A DNA stretch of 64,000 nucleotides from Roseivirga thermotolerans (GTDB lineage: Bacteria > Bacteroidota > Bacteroidia > Cytophagales > Cyclobacteriaceae), in the NCBI RefSeq assembly GCF_014653175.1, contig NZ_BNAG01000002.1:853406-917405 (forward strand), given 5' to 3'. A program made the translations under genes and the position numbers. Within the stretch, counting starts at the first letter, position 1; every line of letters begins with the position of its first letter. This document shows, piece after piece, positions 18,153 to 26,931 of this stretch. Under the pieces are notes generated by a model. That model did not search any database. It was not told the DNA's origin and worked only from the letters and a program-made list of their open reading frames with translations.

Positions 18153-20468
18153 TTACTTCTTTCGGCCTCTGCCTTTTTTGGCAGGCGCATTGGCCGCCAG
18201 TTCCAGGCACTCTTCCAAAGTCAACTCTTCTGCTACTTTGTCTTTCGGAATTTTCACATTTTGTTTTCCAACCTTAATATAAGGTCCCCATCGCCCATTA
18301 AGTACTTGTACGTCAGGGTTTTCATCGAAGGTTTTGATGAATTTCTCGGCATCGGCTTTTCGCTTGGCTTCTATGAGTTCAATGGCTGTAGTTTCATCGA
18401 TACTGAGCGGGTCATGTTCTTTACCCAGGGATACAAACTTGTTATCGTGACGGAGGTAGGGGCCAAACCGGCCAATGGCAGCCGTAATGGCTTTGCCTTC
18501 AAATTCACCTACCTGCCTAGGTAGTTTAAAAAGCTCAAGAGCGTCTTCTAAGGTAATACTCTCTATGAATTGCCCTTTTTTGAGGCTTGCAAATTTCGGT
18601 TTTTCCTCACTGTCTTCACTTGTTTCTCCAATCTGAACCAATGGCCCAAATTTACCTAAACGTGCAATTACGGGTTTGCCAGATTCCGGGTCTATGCCTA
18701 ACTCTCGGCTGCTTCCAACATCGCTGCGCTTAATCTGTTCGGTTTGTTCAACCGTTTGGTGAAAACGACCATAGAAGTTCTTAATCATTTGATCCCAATT
18801 TTGAGATCCGCTGGCAATTTGGTCGAATTCCTCTTCTACATTGGCAGTAAAAGAGTAGTCAATTACATTGGGGAAGTGGTCAACCAGAAAGTCATTCACC
18901 ACCATGGCAATGTTAGTAGGGAATAGTTTGGATTTTTCTGCTCCTGTAATTTCGGTCAATGTGTTGGTGTTCAGTTGGTCATTTTTAAATACCAGCTCTT
19001 TGTAGTTACGTTCTACACCATCGCGATTTTCTTTAAGAACATATTCTCGTTTTTGTATGGTAGAAATGGTCGGTGCGTAGGTAGAAGGACGACCAATACC
19101 CATTTCTTCCAGCTTTTTTACCAAACTGGCTTCAGTATAGCGGGCAGGAGGGCGTGTAAACCCTTGCCGGGCCTTCATAAACTCTAGCTGAAGCGACTGC
19201 CCCACGGTGAGCGGAGGCAGCATGCCTTTAGCTTCTTCGGTCTGGTCATCATCGTCTGTCGATTCGATGTAGACCTTCAGAAAGCCCTCAAATACAACTA
19301 CTTCACCTTGAGCAACAAGCTTTTCGCTATTGGTAGAAATACCAATAGTTACGGTTGTTCGCTCAAGTTGAGCTTCGGCCATTTGTGAGGCAATGGTTCG
19401 CTTCCAAATAAGCTCATAGAGCCTTTTTTCGTTGTAATCTTTTCCTGCCGAATGTGCCGAAAAATCGGTTGGTCTTATAGCTTCGTGAGCCTCCTGAGCC
19501 GATTGCGATTTGGTTTTGAACTGCCTTCTTTTGGCATAAGCTTCTCCAAAAGCCGATTTAATTTCGCTGAGCGCACCCGAAACGGCTTCTTCAGAAAGGT
19601 TCACCGAGTCCGTTCTCATATATGAGATTTTACCGGCCTCGTAGAGGCGTTGGGCGAGTGTCATGGTTTGCGATACGGAAAAGCCCAGTTTTCGGCTGGC
19701 CTCTTGCTGCAGGGTAGAGGTGGTAAAAGGTGCTGCAGGAGATCGCTTTGCCGGTTTTTTATCGAGCGATTCAATAGTGTAAGAAGCTCCTTTGCAACTT
19801 TCCAGAAAAGCCCTGGCTTCTTCTTCAGAATCGAACCGTTTAGGGATTTCTGCTTTCAGTTCTTTGCCGTCTATATCAAAGATGGCCGACACTTTGAAGA
19901 AGGAGTTTACCTCAAACTGATCTATTTCTCTCTCTCGTTCTACCACCAGCCGTACGGCTACTGACTGTACCCGGCCGGCAGAAAGTCCTCGTTTAATCTT
20001 TTTCCAGAGCACGGGAGAAAGCTCATAACCTACCAGACGATCGAGAATTCTACGAGCTTGTTGTGCATTTACCAGGTCCTCATCAATGGTGCGAGGATTT
20101 TCCAGAGCCTTCTGAATAGCCGACTTGGTAATTTCCCTGAAAACGATTCGCTTGGTATGACCTTCTTTAAGCTTTAAGGCCTCTTTGAGGTGCCAGCTAA
20201 TAGCTTCTCCTTCGCGGTCATCATCACTGGCCAGATAGATCATTTCGGCTTCTTTAGCCAGTTTTTTAAGGTTTTTTATGACCTCTTTCTTGTCGGCTGT
20301 AACCTCGTAGGTGGGCTTAAAACCATTTTCAATATCAATGGCTTTATCTCCTTTGGGTAGGTCGCGTACGTGGCCGTAGCTCGATACTACCTTGAAGTCT
20401 TTTCCAAGGTATCCTTCTATAGTTTTGGCTTTGGCCGGTGACTCGACAATGACAAGATTTTTCGACAT
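18153..20468 (-). CDS. topA: DNA topoisomerase I
   Basis: TopA relaxes negative supercoils by cutting one strand. The 771-aa protein has the Toprim domain (Glu9 in IVESPAKAKTIEG; DxDxE-type acids in SDDDREGE at 81-88), the hole-forming domains and the catalytic Tyr283 in ISYMRTDSVN. The C-terminus lacks the four-cysteine zinc fingers of the E. coli enzyme. Instead it carries repeated glycine/basic motifs (IARLGKFGPLVQIGE, AAIGRFGPYLRH, LNGRWGPYIKVG) and a GRGRKK tail, as is usual in this phylum. A promoter candidate lies at 20500-20531 on the minus strand. Confidence 0.97.
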   Translation of the reverse strand: MSKNLVIVESPAKAKTIEGYLGKDFKVVSSYGHVRDLPKGDKAIDIENGFKPTYEVTADKKEVIKNLKKLAKEAEMIYLASDDDREGEAISWHLKEALKLKEGHTKRIVFREITKSAIQKALENPRTIDEDLVNAQQARRILDRLVGYELSPVLWKKIKRGLSAGRVQSVAVRLVVEREREIDQFEVNSFFKVSAIFDIDGKELKAEIPKRFDSEEEARAFLESCKGASYTIESLDKKPAKRSPAAPFTTSTLQQEASRKLGFSVSQTMTLAQRLYEAGKISYMRTDSVNLSEEAVSGALSEIKSAFGEAYAKRRQFKTKSQSAQEAHEAIRPTDFSAHSAGKDYNEKRLYELIWKRTIASQMAEAQLERTTVTIGISTNSEKLVAQGEVVVFEGFLKVYIESTDDDDQTEEAKGMLPPLTVGQSLQLEFMKARQGFTRPPARYTEASLVKKLEEMGIGRPSTYAPTISTIQKREYVLKENRDGVERNYKELVFKNDQLNTNTLTEITGAEKSKLFPTNIAMVVNDFLVDHFPNVIDYSFTANVEEEFDQIASGSQNWDQMIKNFYGRFHQTVEQTEQIKRSDVGSSRELGIDPESGKPVIARLGKFGPLVQIGETSEDSEEKPKFASLKKGQFIESITLEDALELFKLPRQVGEFEGKAITAAIGRFGPYLRHDNKFVSLGKEHDPLSIDETTAIELIEAKRKADAEKFIKTFDENPDVQVLNGRWGPYIKVGKQNVKIPKDKVAEELTLEECLELAANAPAKKGRGRKK

Positions 20469-20499
20469 ATTCAGGCTAGATTTAAAATTCCGATCGCTT

Positions 20500-20531
20500 C
20501 AAAGATGCGTATAAAACTTTCAAAAAAACAA
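20500..20531 (-). promoter_or_regulatory. Candidate topA promoter
   Basis: On the minus strand a TTG (20531-20529) precedes CATCTTTG (20507-20500) by 21 nt, one mismatch from the Bacteroidota consensus TTG-N17..23-TAnnTTTG. It lies 32 nt before the topA ATG in the 146-bp space shared with the divergent sixA gene. Confidence 0.4.
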
Positions 20532-20614
20532 GCGAAATAAGTTTTCGCCCTATTTTGCATGTATCAATTCAACGGATTGTTCGTTGATGGTCACATAACT
20601 GAAGAACTATCTAA

Positions 20615-21106
20615 ATGGTTAGAAATTTATTGCTTATTCGGCACGCAGAGGCCGAGTTTCCCGATGAAAAGAAGAGAGATTTTGATCGTAAACTTAGTGG
20701 CAACGGACAAAAGCAGGGTATAATTCTGGGAGGTTACATAAAACAGTTGCCTTTTCAACTAAATGCTATTTATCACAGTCCTGCCCTTAGAACCTTACAA
20801 ACCAGCCAGCATATTTGTGCCGCACTTACTGAGGTGCCCCGCTTAATGGATGCAGAAGAACTGTATGAAGCAACTGGTAATCTAATGAAGGCTTTTGTGA
20901 ACAGAATGGATGATAATTTTGAACATGTAGCCATTGTGGGGCATAACCCGGGTATTTCTGATTTGTACTCCTTTCTTAGCGGTAATTATGAGCCTTATGC
21001 TCCAGCCACCTGCGCATGGCTTACTTTTGAAGCGGAAAGCTGGGCCCATGTTTCAGGCCATATGGCCATTCAGAAAGACTTTTACTATCCCGGTCAGGCT
21101 TCCTGA
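20615..21106 (+). CDS. sixA: SixA-like phosphohistidine phosphatase
   Basis: The 163-aa protein is a compact histidine-phosphatase-superfamily member. The RHG-type motif is LLIRHAEAEF (His10 as the phospho-acceptor) and the second catalytic histidine lies in VAIVGHNPG (about residue 108). Length and the RHAEA variant match SixA, which in E. coli removes phosphate from phosphohistidine proteins of the PTS; its partner in Bacteroidota is unclear. It is divergent from topA and ends 68 bp before speDE, which has its own promoter. Confidence 0.85.
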   Translation: MVRNLLLIRHAEAEFPDEKKRDFDRKLSGNGQKQGIILGGYIKQLPFQLNAIYHSPALRTLQTSQHICAALTEVPRLMDAEELYEATGNLMKAFVNRMDDNFEHVAIVGHNPGISDLYSFLSGNYEPYAPATCAWLTFEAESWAHVSGHMAIQKDFYYPGQAS

Positions 21107-21137
21107 AAAGCCGTGGCGCTATTAATTTCAAAAATCC

Positions 21138-21170
21138 TTGCCTTTGAAAAGAAGGAAGGTCTTATTTTTG
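21138..21170 (+). promoter_or_regulatory. Promoter of speDE, possibly giving a leaderless mRNA
   Basis: TTG (21138-21140) and a perfect TATTTTTG (21163-21170) are 22 nt apart, matching TTG-N17..23-TAnnTTTG. The ATG of speDE begins at 21175, only four bases after the -7 element, so the transcript would start at or next to the start codon. Confidence 0.65.
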
Positions 21171-21174
21171 GCGC

Positions 21175-22452
21175 ATGGCATCATTAGGAAGACACATTAT
21201 TGTTGAATATTATAACTGTTCTCCAGAGGCACTGAACGATGTGGTTCACATAGAGCAGAGCATGGAAAATGCAGCCGAAGAGGCTGGCGCAACCATCATT
21301 AACTCCACCTTTCATCACTTTTCACCCTATGGCGTAAGTGGTGTGGTTGTAATTCAGGAGAGCCATTTGGCCATACATACCTGGCCGGAATATGGCTATG
21401 CATCGGTAGACCTCTTTACTTGTGGAGATACCGTAAATCCATGGGTTTCTTATCAAATGCTAAAAGATGCGTTTGAAGCCGGTCATGGTTCGGCTGTGGA
21501 GTTGAAGCGTGGAGAAATGGCATTGCTCAAAAGAAGAAACTTTGAAGTAAAAGCCATGCGCGATGAAAGAAGTGCAGAAGATGGGAGCCCAATAAGAACC
21601 CGTGATGTATGGTTTACCGAACGCGATGATAAAATAGCCCTTTCATTAAAGCATGATGGAAAGCTTTACGATGTTCAGTCGGATTATCAGCGAGTGGCCG
21701 TTTACAATACGCAGGCTTATGGTAACATGCTCACTCTTGATGGTATGGTTATGACCACCGAAGTGGATGAGTATGTATACCACGAAATGATTAGTCATGT
21801 GCCCTTACTCACTCATCCCGATCCAAAACGGGTATTGATTATTGGCGGAGGCGATGGTGGTACGGCCAGAGAGGTGCTCAAACATAAACAACTGGAAGAA
21901 GTGGTAATGGTAGAGATTGACGATAAGGTGATTGAGGCCAGTAAGTTGCACTTACCCAGTATATCGCAGAGCCTCGATGATCCTAAGCTGAACCTCATTG
22001 TTGACGATGGAATTAAGTATGTGAATGAAGCGGCCGATGGCAGCTTTGATTTGGTTATTGTAGACTCTACCGACCCGGTGGGGCCGGCAGAAGGATTGTT
22101 TTCCGTGGACTTCTACAAAGAGGTTTATCGTATTTTGAGCGATGACGGCATAATGATTACTCAAAGCGAATCACCAAGGTTCAATAGCAAGGTGTTCAAA
22201 GAGATATATCAGACCTACAGGGGTATTTTTGGACAGGACAAGGTGCATTGCTATCTGGCCTATATTCCTACTTACCCAACCGGTATGTGGTCGTTCAGCT
22301 ATAGCTCTAAGGGCAAGGCGCATCCGCTCAAACAAAAGAGCAAAGAAGAGGTAGAGGCTTTTGCCCAATCGGCAAAACTGAAGTACTACAATGCGGACTT
22401 ACACCAGGCAGCCTTTGCTTTGCCAACCTTTGTTCGTGATATGATTGGGTAA
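21175..22452 (+). CDS. Fused S-adenosylmethionine decarboxylase / spermidine synthase
   Basis: One 425-aa chain carries two successive steps of spermidine synthesis. Residues 1-120 are a SpeD decarboxylase: [11 protein letters not shown] contains Ser63, which becomes the pyruvoyl cofactor when the chain self-cleaves. Residues about 142-425 are a SpeE aminopropyltransferase, with GGGDGG (224-229) for decarboxylated SAM binding and the D-S-T-D-P-x-G-P motif ([13 protein letters not shown]). Self-processing at Ser63 would release only a short N-terminal beta chain and leave the pyruvoyl alpha domain attached to SpeE. The neighbouring ureohydrolase may provide putrescine. The gene is full length in both parts with no frameshift. 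Confidence 0.93.
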   Translation: MASLGRHIIVEYYNCSPEALNDVVHIEQSMENAAEEAGATIINSTFHHFSPYGVSGVVVIQESHLAIHTWPEYGYASVDLFTCGDTVNPWVSYQMLKDAFEAGHGSAVELKRGEMALLKRRNFEVKAMRDERSAEDGSPIRTRDVWFTERDDKIALSLKHDGKLYDVQSDYQRVAVYNTQAYGNMLTLDGMVMTTEVDEYVYHEMISHVPLLTHPDPKRVLIIGGGDGGTAREVLKHKQLEEVVMVEIDDKVIEASKLHLPSISQSLDDPKLNLIVDDGIKYVNEAADGSFDLVIVDSTDPVGPAEGLFSVDFYKEVYRILSDDGIMITQSESPRFNSKVFKEIYQTYRGIFGQDKVHCYLAYIPTYPTGMWSFSYSSKGKAHPLKQKSKEEVEAFAQSAKLKYYNADLHQAAFALPTFVRDMIG

Positions 22453-22482
22453 GCCACTTGCCTATGTTAGAAACACCAATGG

Positions 22483-22506
22483 TCTAACCCATTTAGTTGG
22501 GTTAGA
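22483..22506 (+). promoter_or_regulatory. Hairpin between speDE and the ureohydrolase gene
   Basis: A perfect 8-bp stem (TCTAACCC 22483-22490, GGGTTAGA 22499-22506) with an 8-nt loop lies in the 80-bp gap, 27 nt before the next ATG. There is no T run, so it is more likely a processing or stability element than a terminator. Confidence 0.4.
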
Positions 22507-22532
22507 TTATTTAGGTCTTAAAAGACAACCCT

Positions 22533-23576
22533 ATGACAAATGCTGATGATTTTAACCCCAATAATGTGGGAGTGAAGGGCACCCTGTTTGGCTTGCCCTA
22601 CAGTACTGAAGATGCTAAAATTGTGGTTATTCCTGTGCCTTGGGATGTAACTGTTTCCTATGGAGCGGGCACATCTGATGGTCCTGAGGCCATTTTGGAG
22701 GCTTCTTCTCAATTAGATTATGAGCAGCCCGATGTAAAGGAAGCCTGGAAAATTGGAGTGGCCATGGCCGAAATACCGGAAGTATGGTATTCTTTGGGCA
22801 AAGAGCTAAGGGCCAAGTCAGAACAATATATTGAGTGGCTTGAAGAGGGGAGCGACCCGGAACAGGAAGAGTACATGCTCAAAATTCTTGCAGAAGTGAA
22901 TAGAGAGTGTGCTCAACTTATGGAATATGTAGAACAGGAATGCACCTACTGGCAAGAGCAGGGTAAACTTACCGTGCTACTGGGAGGAGATCATAGTACG
23001 CCTTTGGGCCATATAAGAATGTGCGCCAAAAGGCATGCTAATCTGGCCATTTTGCAAATAGATGCTCATGCCGATTTGCGCATAGCTTATGAGGGCTTTG
23101 AATACTCGCACGCAAGCATTATGTACAATGCCCTAAAGACTCCGGAGATAAAAAAACTGGTACAGGTGGGCATTAGAGATTATTGTGAGCAAGAGGCCGA
23201 AATGGTCAGAAATTCTAAAGGAAGAATTGTTTCATTTTACGACCAGCTTATAAAAGAACAGCAATACAGGGGTGAAAGCTGGGATGCTATCTGTGAAAAA
23301 ATTATTGCTGAGTTACCCGATAAACTATACCTCTCTTTCGATATTGATGGCTTAGATCCTAAGTTATGCCCCAACACAGGAACGCCCGTTCCCGGTGGTT
23401 TTGAATTCGAACAAGTAATGTATCTCATTAAGAAAGCGGTACAGTCTGGTAAGAAAATAGTAGGTGCCGATCTGAATGAGGTTTCTCCCGGAGAAGATGA
23501 GTGGGATGCCAATGTTGGAGCGAGAGCCCTATACCGGGTCATCAATCTGATGGCTATGAGCCAGGGGCTGATATAA
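22533..23576 (+). CDS. Agmatinase/arginase-family ureohydrolase
   Basis: The 347-aa enzyme belongs to the binuclear manganese ureohydrolases. Metal ligands are visible in GGDHS (about residues 151-155), DAHAD (about 174-178) and SFDIDGLDP (about 268-276). The family splits agmatine to putrescine and urea, arginine to ornithine and urea, or related guanidino compounds. Placement 80 bp after speDE favours an agmatinase that feeds putrescine to spermidine synthesis, but sequence alone does not settle this. An extra insertion around residues 75-110 (VWYSLGKELRAK to the acidic EEGSDPEQEE stretch) makes it longer than typical SpeB (about 306 aa). Confidence 0.88.
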   Translation: MTNADDFNPNNVGVKGTLFGLPYSTEDAKIVVIPVPWDVTVSYGAGTSDGPEAILEASSQLDYEQPDVKEAWKIGVAMAEIPEVWYSLGKELRAKSEQYIEWLEEGSDPEQEEYMLKILAEVNRECAQLMEYVEQECTYWQEQGKLTVLLGGDHSTPLGHIRMCAKRHANLAILQIDAHADLRIAYEGFEYSHASIMYNALKTPEIKKLVQVGIRDYCEQEAEMVRNSKGRIVSFYDQLIKEQQYRGESWDAICEKIIAELPDKLYLSFDIDGLDPKLCPNTGTPVPGGFEFEQVMYLIKKAVQSGKKIVGADLNEVSPGEDEWDANVGARALYRVINLMAMSQGLI

Positions 23577-23668
23577 TTGTGAGTACCCCAAATACTTACT
23601 GCAAAGAATAGTAGTTGGTGATTGCCTCATTAAGTACTATAATAGCGTTTTAACCAAAAATAATTACG

Positions 23669-25087
23669 GTGGATTTTATTCAAGATGCTGTTTCTGGCTT
23701 TGCCGGTTGGATATGGGGTGTTCCGCTCCTTATTTTACTAATTGGTGGTGGGCTTTTCTTTATGGTCTACAGCCGGTTTATGCCCTTTCTCTACTTTAAG
23801 CACGCCATATTGGTGTTGCTAGGTAAATACGATGAGAAAGACAAAGAGGGACAAATAAGTCATTACGAGGCTCTTTCAACAGCTCTGGCAGCCACAGTGG
23901 GCATGGGCAATATTTCAGGAGTTGCCGTGGCCATTACTATGGGAGGTCCCGGGGCGATCTTCTGGATGTGGGTTTCGGCATTTTTTGGTATTGCTACTAA
24001 GTTCTTTACCTGTACGTTGGCGGTTATGTACCGAGGGCGAGATTCTGAAGGTGAAGTGAGGGGAGGGCCAATGTATGTTATAACGGAAGGTCTTGGTCAG
24101 AAGTGGAGACCATTGGCGGTTTTCTTCTGTATTTTTGCACTAGTGGGGGCCTTACCCATCTTTCAGGCCAACCAACTCACAGCAGCTCTCAATACTGTTT
24201 TGGGGCCAAATATTGGCTACGATCCTGCCAATTCGTTTACTTTTTTAGGTGCTCAGATATCTTACGCTTCGCTTACCATAGGTGCAATACTTACGGTATT
24301 GGTTTCAACCGTAATTTTTGGAGGAATTAAAAAGATAGGCAAAGTGGCTGCTCGCATGGTGCCTTCAATGGTGGTACTTTACTTTATTTTGGTGGTGTAC
24401 ATATTACTTCAGAATGTGGGTGAAATTCCGGGGATTTTTGCTGCTATACTCGATGAAGCATTCACCGGCAGTGCCATTTTAGGTGGAGGTGTTGGTGCAG
24501 TTATCATTGTGGGAGCAAAACGTGCAGCCTTTTCCAATGAGGCAGGTATTGGTACGGCACCAATGGTGCATGGTGACACTAAAACAGACGAACCGGTAAG
24601 AGAAGGGTTAGTAGCTATGCTGGGTCCGGCAATCGATACTTTGCTGGTCTGTACCTTAACAGCGTTGGTTATTTTGGGCACCGGAGTGTATGAAGAATTC
24701 GTAGGGGCCGAAGATACGGGCTTGCTGGGGGTTACTCTCACACTTAAGGCATTCAATGCTGCCATTCCCGGTGTTGGGGGATACCTCCTGGGGCTTTGTA
24801 TTCTGGTTTTTGCGGTAAGCTCCTTGCTTTCCTATTCGTACTATGGAGTAAAGTGTATGTCGTTTATGTTTGGTGCCAAACGAGGCGATTTGTATAACTA
24901 CATCTACATTGGCACTATCATTTTGGGAGCCGTTACCTCATTGGGTTTTGTGGTAAACCTCATTGACAGTGGTTTTGCTTTAATGGCTATTCCCACCATG
25001 ATATCGGCCATCATATTAGCGCCTAAGGCATGGGCAGCATCGCAAGATTACTTCGCACGGCTGAAACGGGGTGACTTTAAGCGATAG
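23669..25087 (+). CDS. AGCS-family sodium:alanine/amino-acid symporter
   Basis: The 472-aa protein has about eleven membrane helices. It carries the family signature ALAATVGMGNISGVA (about residues 70-84, near the sodium and substrate sites), GGPGAIFWMW, and AAFSNEAGIGTAPMVH (about 286-301). AGCS transporters take up alanine, glycine or related amino acids with sodium. The frame starts with GTG at 23669; no better ATG lies close to the first helix. It follows the ureohydrolase by 92 bp on the same strand, so it may or may not share its transcript. Confidence 0.92.
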   Translation: MDFIQDAVSGFAGWIWGVPLLILLIGGGLFFMVYSRFMPFLYFKHAILVLLGKYDEKDKEGQISHYEALSTALAATVGMGNISGVAVAITMGGPGAIFWMWVSAFFGIATKFFTCTLAVMYRGRDSEGEVRGGPMYVITEGLGQKWRPLAVFFCIFALVGALPIFQANQLTAALNTVLGPNIGYDPANSFTFLGAQISYASLTIGAILTVLVSTVIFGGIKKIGKVAARMVPSMVVLYFILVVYILLQNVGEIPGIFAAILDEAFTGSAILGGGVGAVIIVGAKRAAFSNEAGIGTAPMVHGDTKTDEPVREGLVAMLGPAIDTLLVCTLTALVILGTGVYEEFVGAEDTGLLGVTLTLKAFNAAIPGVGGYLLGLCILVFAVSSLLSYSYYGVKCMSFMFGAKRGDLYNYIYIGTIILGAVTSLGFVVNLIDSGFALMAIPTMISAIILAPKAWAASQDYFARLKRGDFKR

Positions 25088-25098
25088 GGGAATAGCTT

Positions 25099-25686
25099 TT
25101 ATTTTCGAAGCAGGCGCTCAAAGCGTTTCGTGTTATAATTGGCCATTCCGGTTTTCTTAACAACTATTTTACCGTCTTTAGAAATTACAAAAGTGGTGGG
25201 CACTACTCCCGTTTCATATACTGTGGGCAGCTGGCTGGCAAGTTGATGAATGGGAAGGTCAAACCCTTTGTCGGCTATCCAGTCTTTGGCTTTTTGAAAA
25301 TCGCGGTCTTCAGAGATCATCAGAAAGACAACATCTTTATCGTCTTTGACTTTTTCGTAAAGCGCATTAATACCGGGCATTTCGGCCACACAGGGGGCAC
25401 ACCATGTGGCCCAAATATTCATAAAAATAGTTTTCCCTTTGAGAGTTTGTGCGCTCACTATCTGACCCGACTCGTTGGTGAATTTAAAGTTGTAGTTGGC
25501 CTCTTTTATTGCCATTTCATCTAGTTCCCGTGCGTTCATTATACCGGTATAGAGCACCGCTTGCTGCACTTTTCCAAAGACTTTGGCTTGAGATCCGGTA
25601 AGGTAAATGACTGCAAAAACGACCAGAATGATAGCTAATTCAATGAAATCGCGTCTGGTAGGTTTTTTCTTTTTAGGGCCTTTCAT
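25099..25686 (-). CDS. TlpA/ResA-like membrane-anchored thioredoxin
   Basis: A basic N-terminus (MKGPKKKKPTRRD) and one membrane helix (about residues 15-31) anchor a periplasm-facing thioredoxin domain of a 195-aa protein. The active site is WCAPC (95-99) and the cis-proline lies in VVPTTFV. Such proteins reduce disulphides in apo-cytochromes c or other exported proteins. The gene is convergent with the AGCS gene (12 bp apart) and divergent from the DUF4399 lipoprotein gene. Confidence 0.9.
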   Translation of the reverse strand: MKGPKKKKPTRRDFIELAIILVVFAVIYLTGSQAKVFGKVQQAVLYTGIMNARELDEMAIKEANYNFKFTNESGQIVSAQTLKGKTIFMNIWATWCAPCVAEMPGINALYEKVKDDKDVVFLMISEDRDFQKAKDWIADKGFDLPIHQLASQLPTVYETGVVPTTFVISKDGKIVVKKTGMANYNTKRFERLLRK

Positions 25687-25836
25687 GGTATAGTGACAAC
25701 TTCCGGTTAAACTAAGTTCAAACTATTGACATGAGCAATACATATGCTTATAGAAATAAATGAAACCTTCGTCAACAAGCTTTGTTAATGTACTGAACTT
25801 AGTGGCTATTTTAGAGCGCAAAACCAAAAACGAGAT

Positions 25837-26238
25837 ATGAGATTTTTGAAAAACTATTCATTATTAATTGTAGTTGCCCTTATTGTTTCAGCGTGTGGTC
25901 AGAAGGAGGGGGTTTATTTTGTGAACCTGACCGATGGTCAGGAAGTGTCTTCCACTGTATTGGTAGAAATGGGAGTAAATGGAATGGAAGTAGAACCTGC
26001 TGGTGAAATAAACAAAGGAAAGGGGCATCATCATATAATTATTGATGGCGGTTATATGAAAACCGGAGAAACTATTCCGGCTAATGAAACACATATTCAT
26101 TATGGCAAAGGCCAAACAGAGGCTACCATTGAGTTAAGCCCGGGTAAGCATACCTTAACTCTTCAGTTTGCAAACGGAATCCATCAGTCGTATGGAGAAG
26201 CCTGGAGCAAGACCATTACGGTGAATGTGAAAGACTAA
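25837..26238 (+). CDS. DUF4399 lipoprotein
   Basis: The 133-aa product has a lipoprotein signal with lipobox VSAC (Cys20). The mature part matches DUF4399: VYFVNLTDGQEV near residue 28, a histidine cluster GKGHHHIIIDG near 63-73, THIHYGKGQ and PGKHTLTLQFA. The histidines may bind a metal, but the role of the family is not established. A weak TTG-N22-TATTTTAG promoter lies just upstream (about 25791-25822). The first copy of the structured repeat lies between its stop and its terminator at 26414. Confidence 0.82.
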   Translation: MRFLKNYSLLIVVALIVSACGQKEGVYFVNLTDGQEVSSTVLVEMGVNGMEVEPAGEINKGKGHHHIIIDGGYMKTGETIPANETHIHYGKGQTEATIELSPGKHTLTLQFANGIHQSYGEAWSKTITVNVKD

Positions 26239-26248
26239 ATTAGTTTAT

Positions 26249-26395
26249 AGGGTACATAGTTAGATCACATAGGAGTAATGGGGCCATTTGAGCTGCAAAC
26301 TGTGTCTTTGCAGCGACTTATAAGAGCCATTCGTGAAGACACAAATGGAGGAAAAGTGTTGGGCCATATGCCATGCGACTTACGTAAATAACCCT
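26249..26395 (+). repeat. Structured repeat family A, copy 1
   Basis: About 147 bp bounded by AGGGTACATAGTTAGATCAC and a GCGACTTACGTAAATAACCCT end, imperfect inverted repeats of each other. Inside are two hairpins: GCTGCAAA/TTTGCAGC (26292-26299, 26307-26314) and CATTCGTG/CACAAATG (26328-26347). It lies after the DUF4399 gene and before that gene's terminator, so it is probably transcribed as 3' untranslated RNA. Confidence 0.75.
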
Positions 26396-26413
26396 AATAG
26401 CTATTTGCTATAT

Positions 26414-26456
26414 AAAAAGGGGAACAGCCGGTGTGTCTGGCAGTTCCCCTTTTTTA
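26414..26456 (+). terminator. Strong intrinsic terminator
   Basis: AAAAAGGGGAAC (26414-26425) pairs with GTTCCCCTTTTT (26443-26454), with an inner CCGG/CTGG stem and a T run. It would end the DUF4399 transcript 176 bp after the stop codon, with repeat copy 1 included. The following 110 bp (to 26568) contain only a small CACCAAT/ATTGGTG hairpin (26475-26493). Confidence 0.8.
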
Positions 26457-26558
26457 TGTAATACCTATAGTTCACACCAATTGCTCATTGGTGAAATACA
26501 TATGACTAATGAGTGAGTGTAACTGGGTTCAACTCTTAGTTAGCCGCAAAATGGTTTA

Positions 26559-26931
26559 ATTTTATTTTAGGGTTACTCATTTAGATCGCATTTGTAGATC
26601 CAGTATAGCCACAAGCTGTGTTCTCACAGCGTCTTTTAACAGCCATTTGTGAAGACACAAATAGAGGCAAGGTTAAGAAATATACTTCTTGCGACTTAAG
26701 TAACCTGAGTTAGATGAAAGTAAGTAGTAAAATATCCCCTCTTAGGACGTCATTGCGGAATTTTCCTGTGAAAACTTCACATACGCAAAGGAAAATATCC
26801 GCAATCTCATTTAGGCTCTTTTGAGATACCGGATAAAACAGCCCTTTTTGAGAGTTTAAGGCCTGTTTTTCCGGCATGACGTTCTTTTCGTACATCGAAC
26901 TCAGGTTAAGTGAGTAACCCGATTTTATTTT
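26559..26931 (+). repeat. Structured repeat family A, copy 2, interrupted by a second element
   Basis: This copy runs 26569-26700 and resumes at 26911-26920 (TGAGTAACCC). If the piece between is removed, its end aligns with the end of copy 5 almost base for base. Hairpins are GCTGTG/CACAGC (26615-26630) and ATTTGTG/CACAAAT (26645-26662). The copy is flanked by a 10-bp direct repeat ATTTTATTTT (26559-26568 and 26922-26931), a possible target duplication; the right one overlaps the stop codon of the hydroxybutyryl-CoA dehydrogenase gene. Confidence 0.7.
26701..26908. mobile_element. Nested cloverleaf-like palindromic element (MITE-like)
   Basis: About 208 bp with 16-bp terminal inverted repeats, TAACCTGAGTTAGATG (26701-26716) and its partner at 26893-26908, 15 of 16 matching. 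Inside is a 7-bp pair ACGTCAT/ATGACGT (26747-26753, 26876-26882). This encloses two long hairpins: 26752-26767 with 26789-26805, and 26829-26846 with 26858-26874. TTAAG is present on both sides (26696-26700, 26906-26910). No open frame encodes a transposase, so it would be non-autonomous. Confidence 0.6.
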
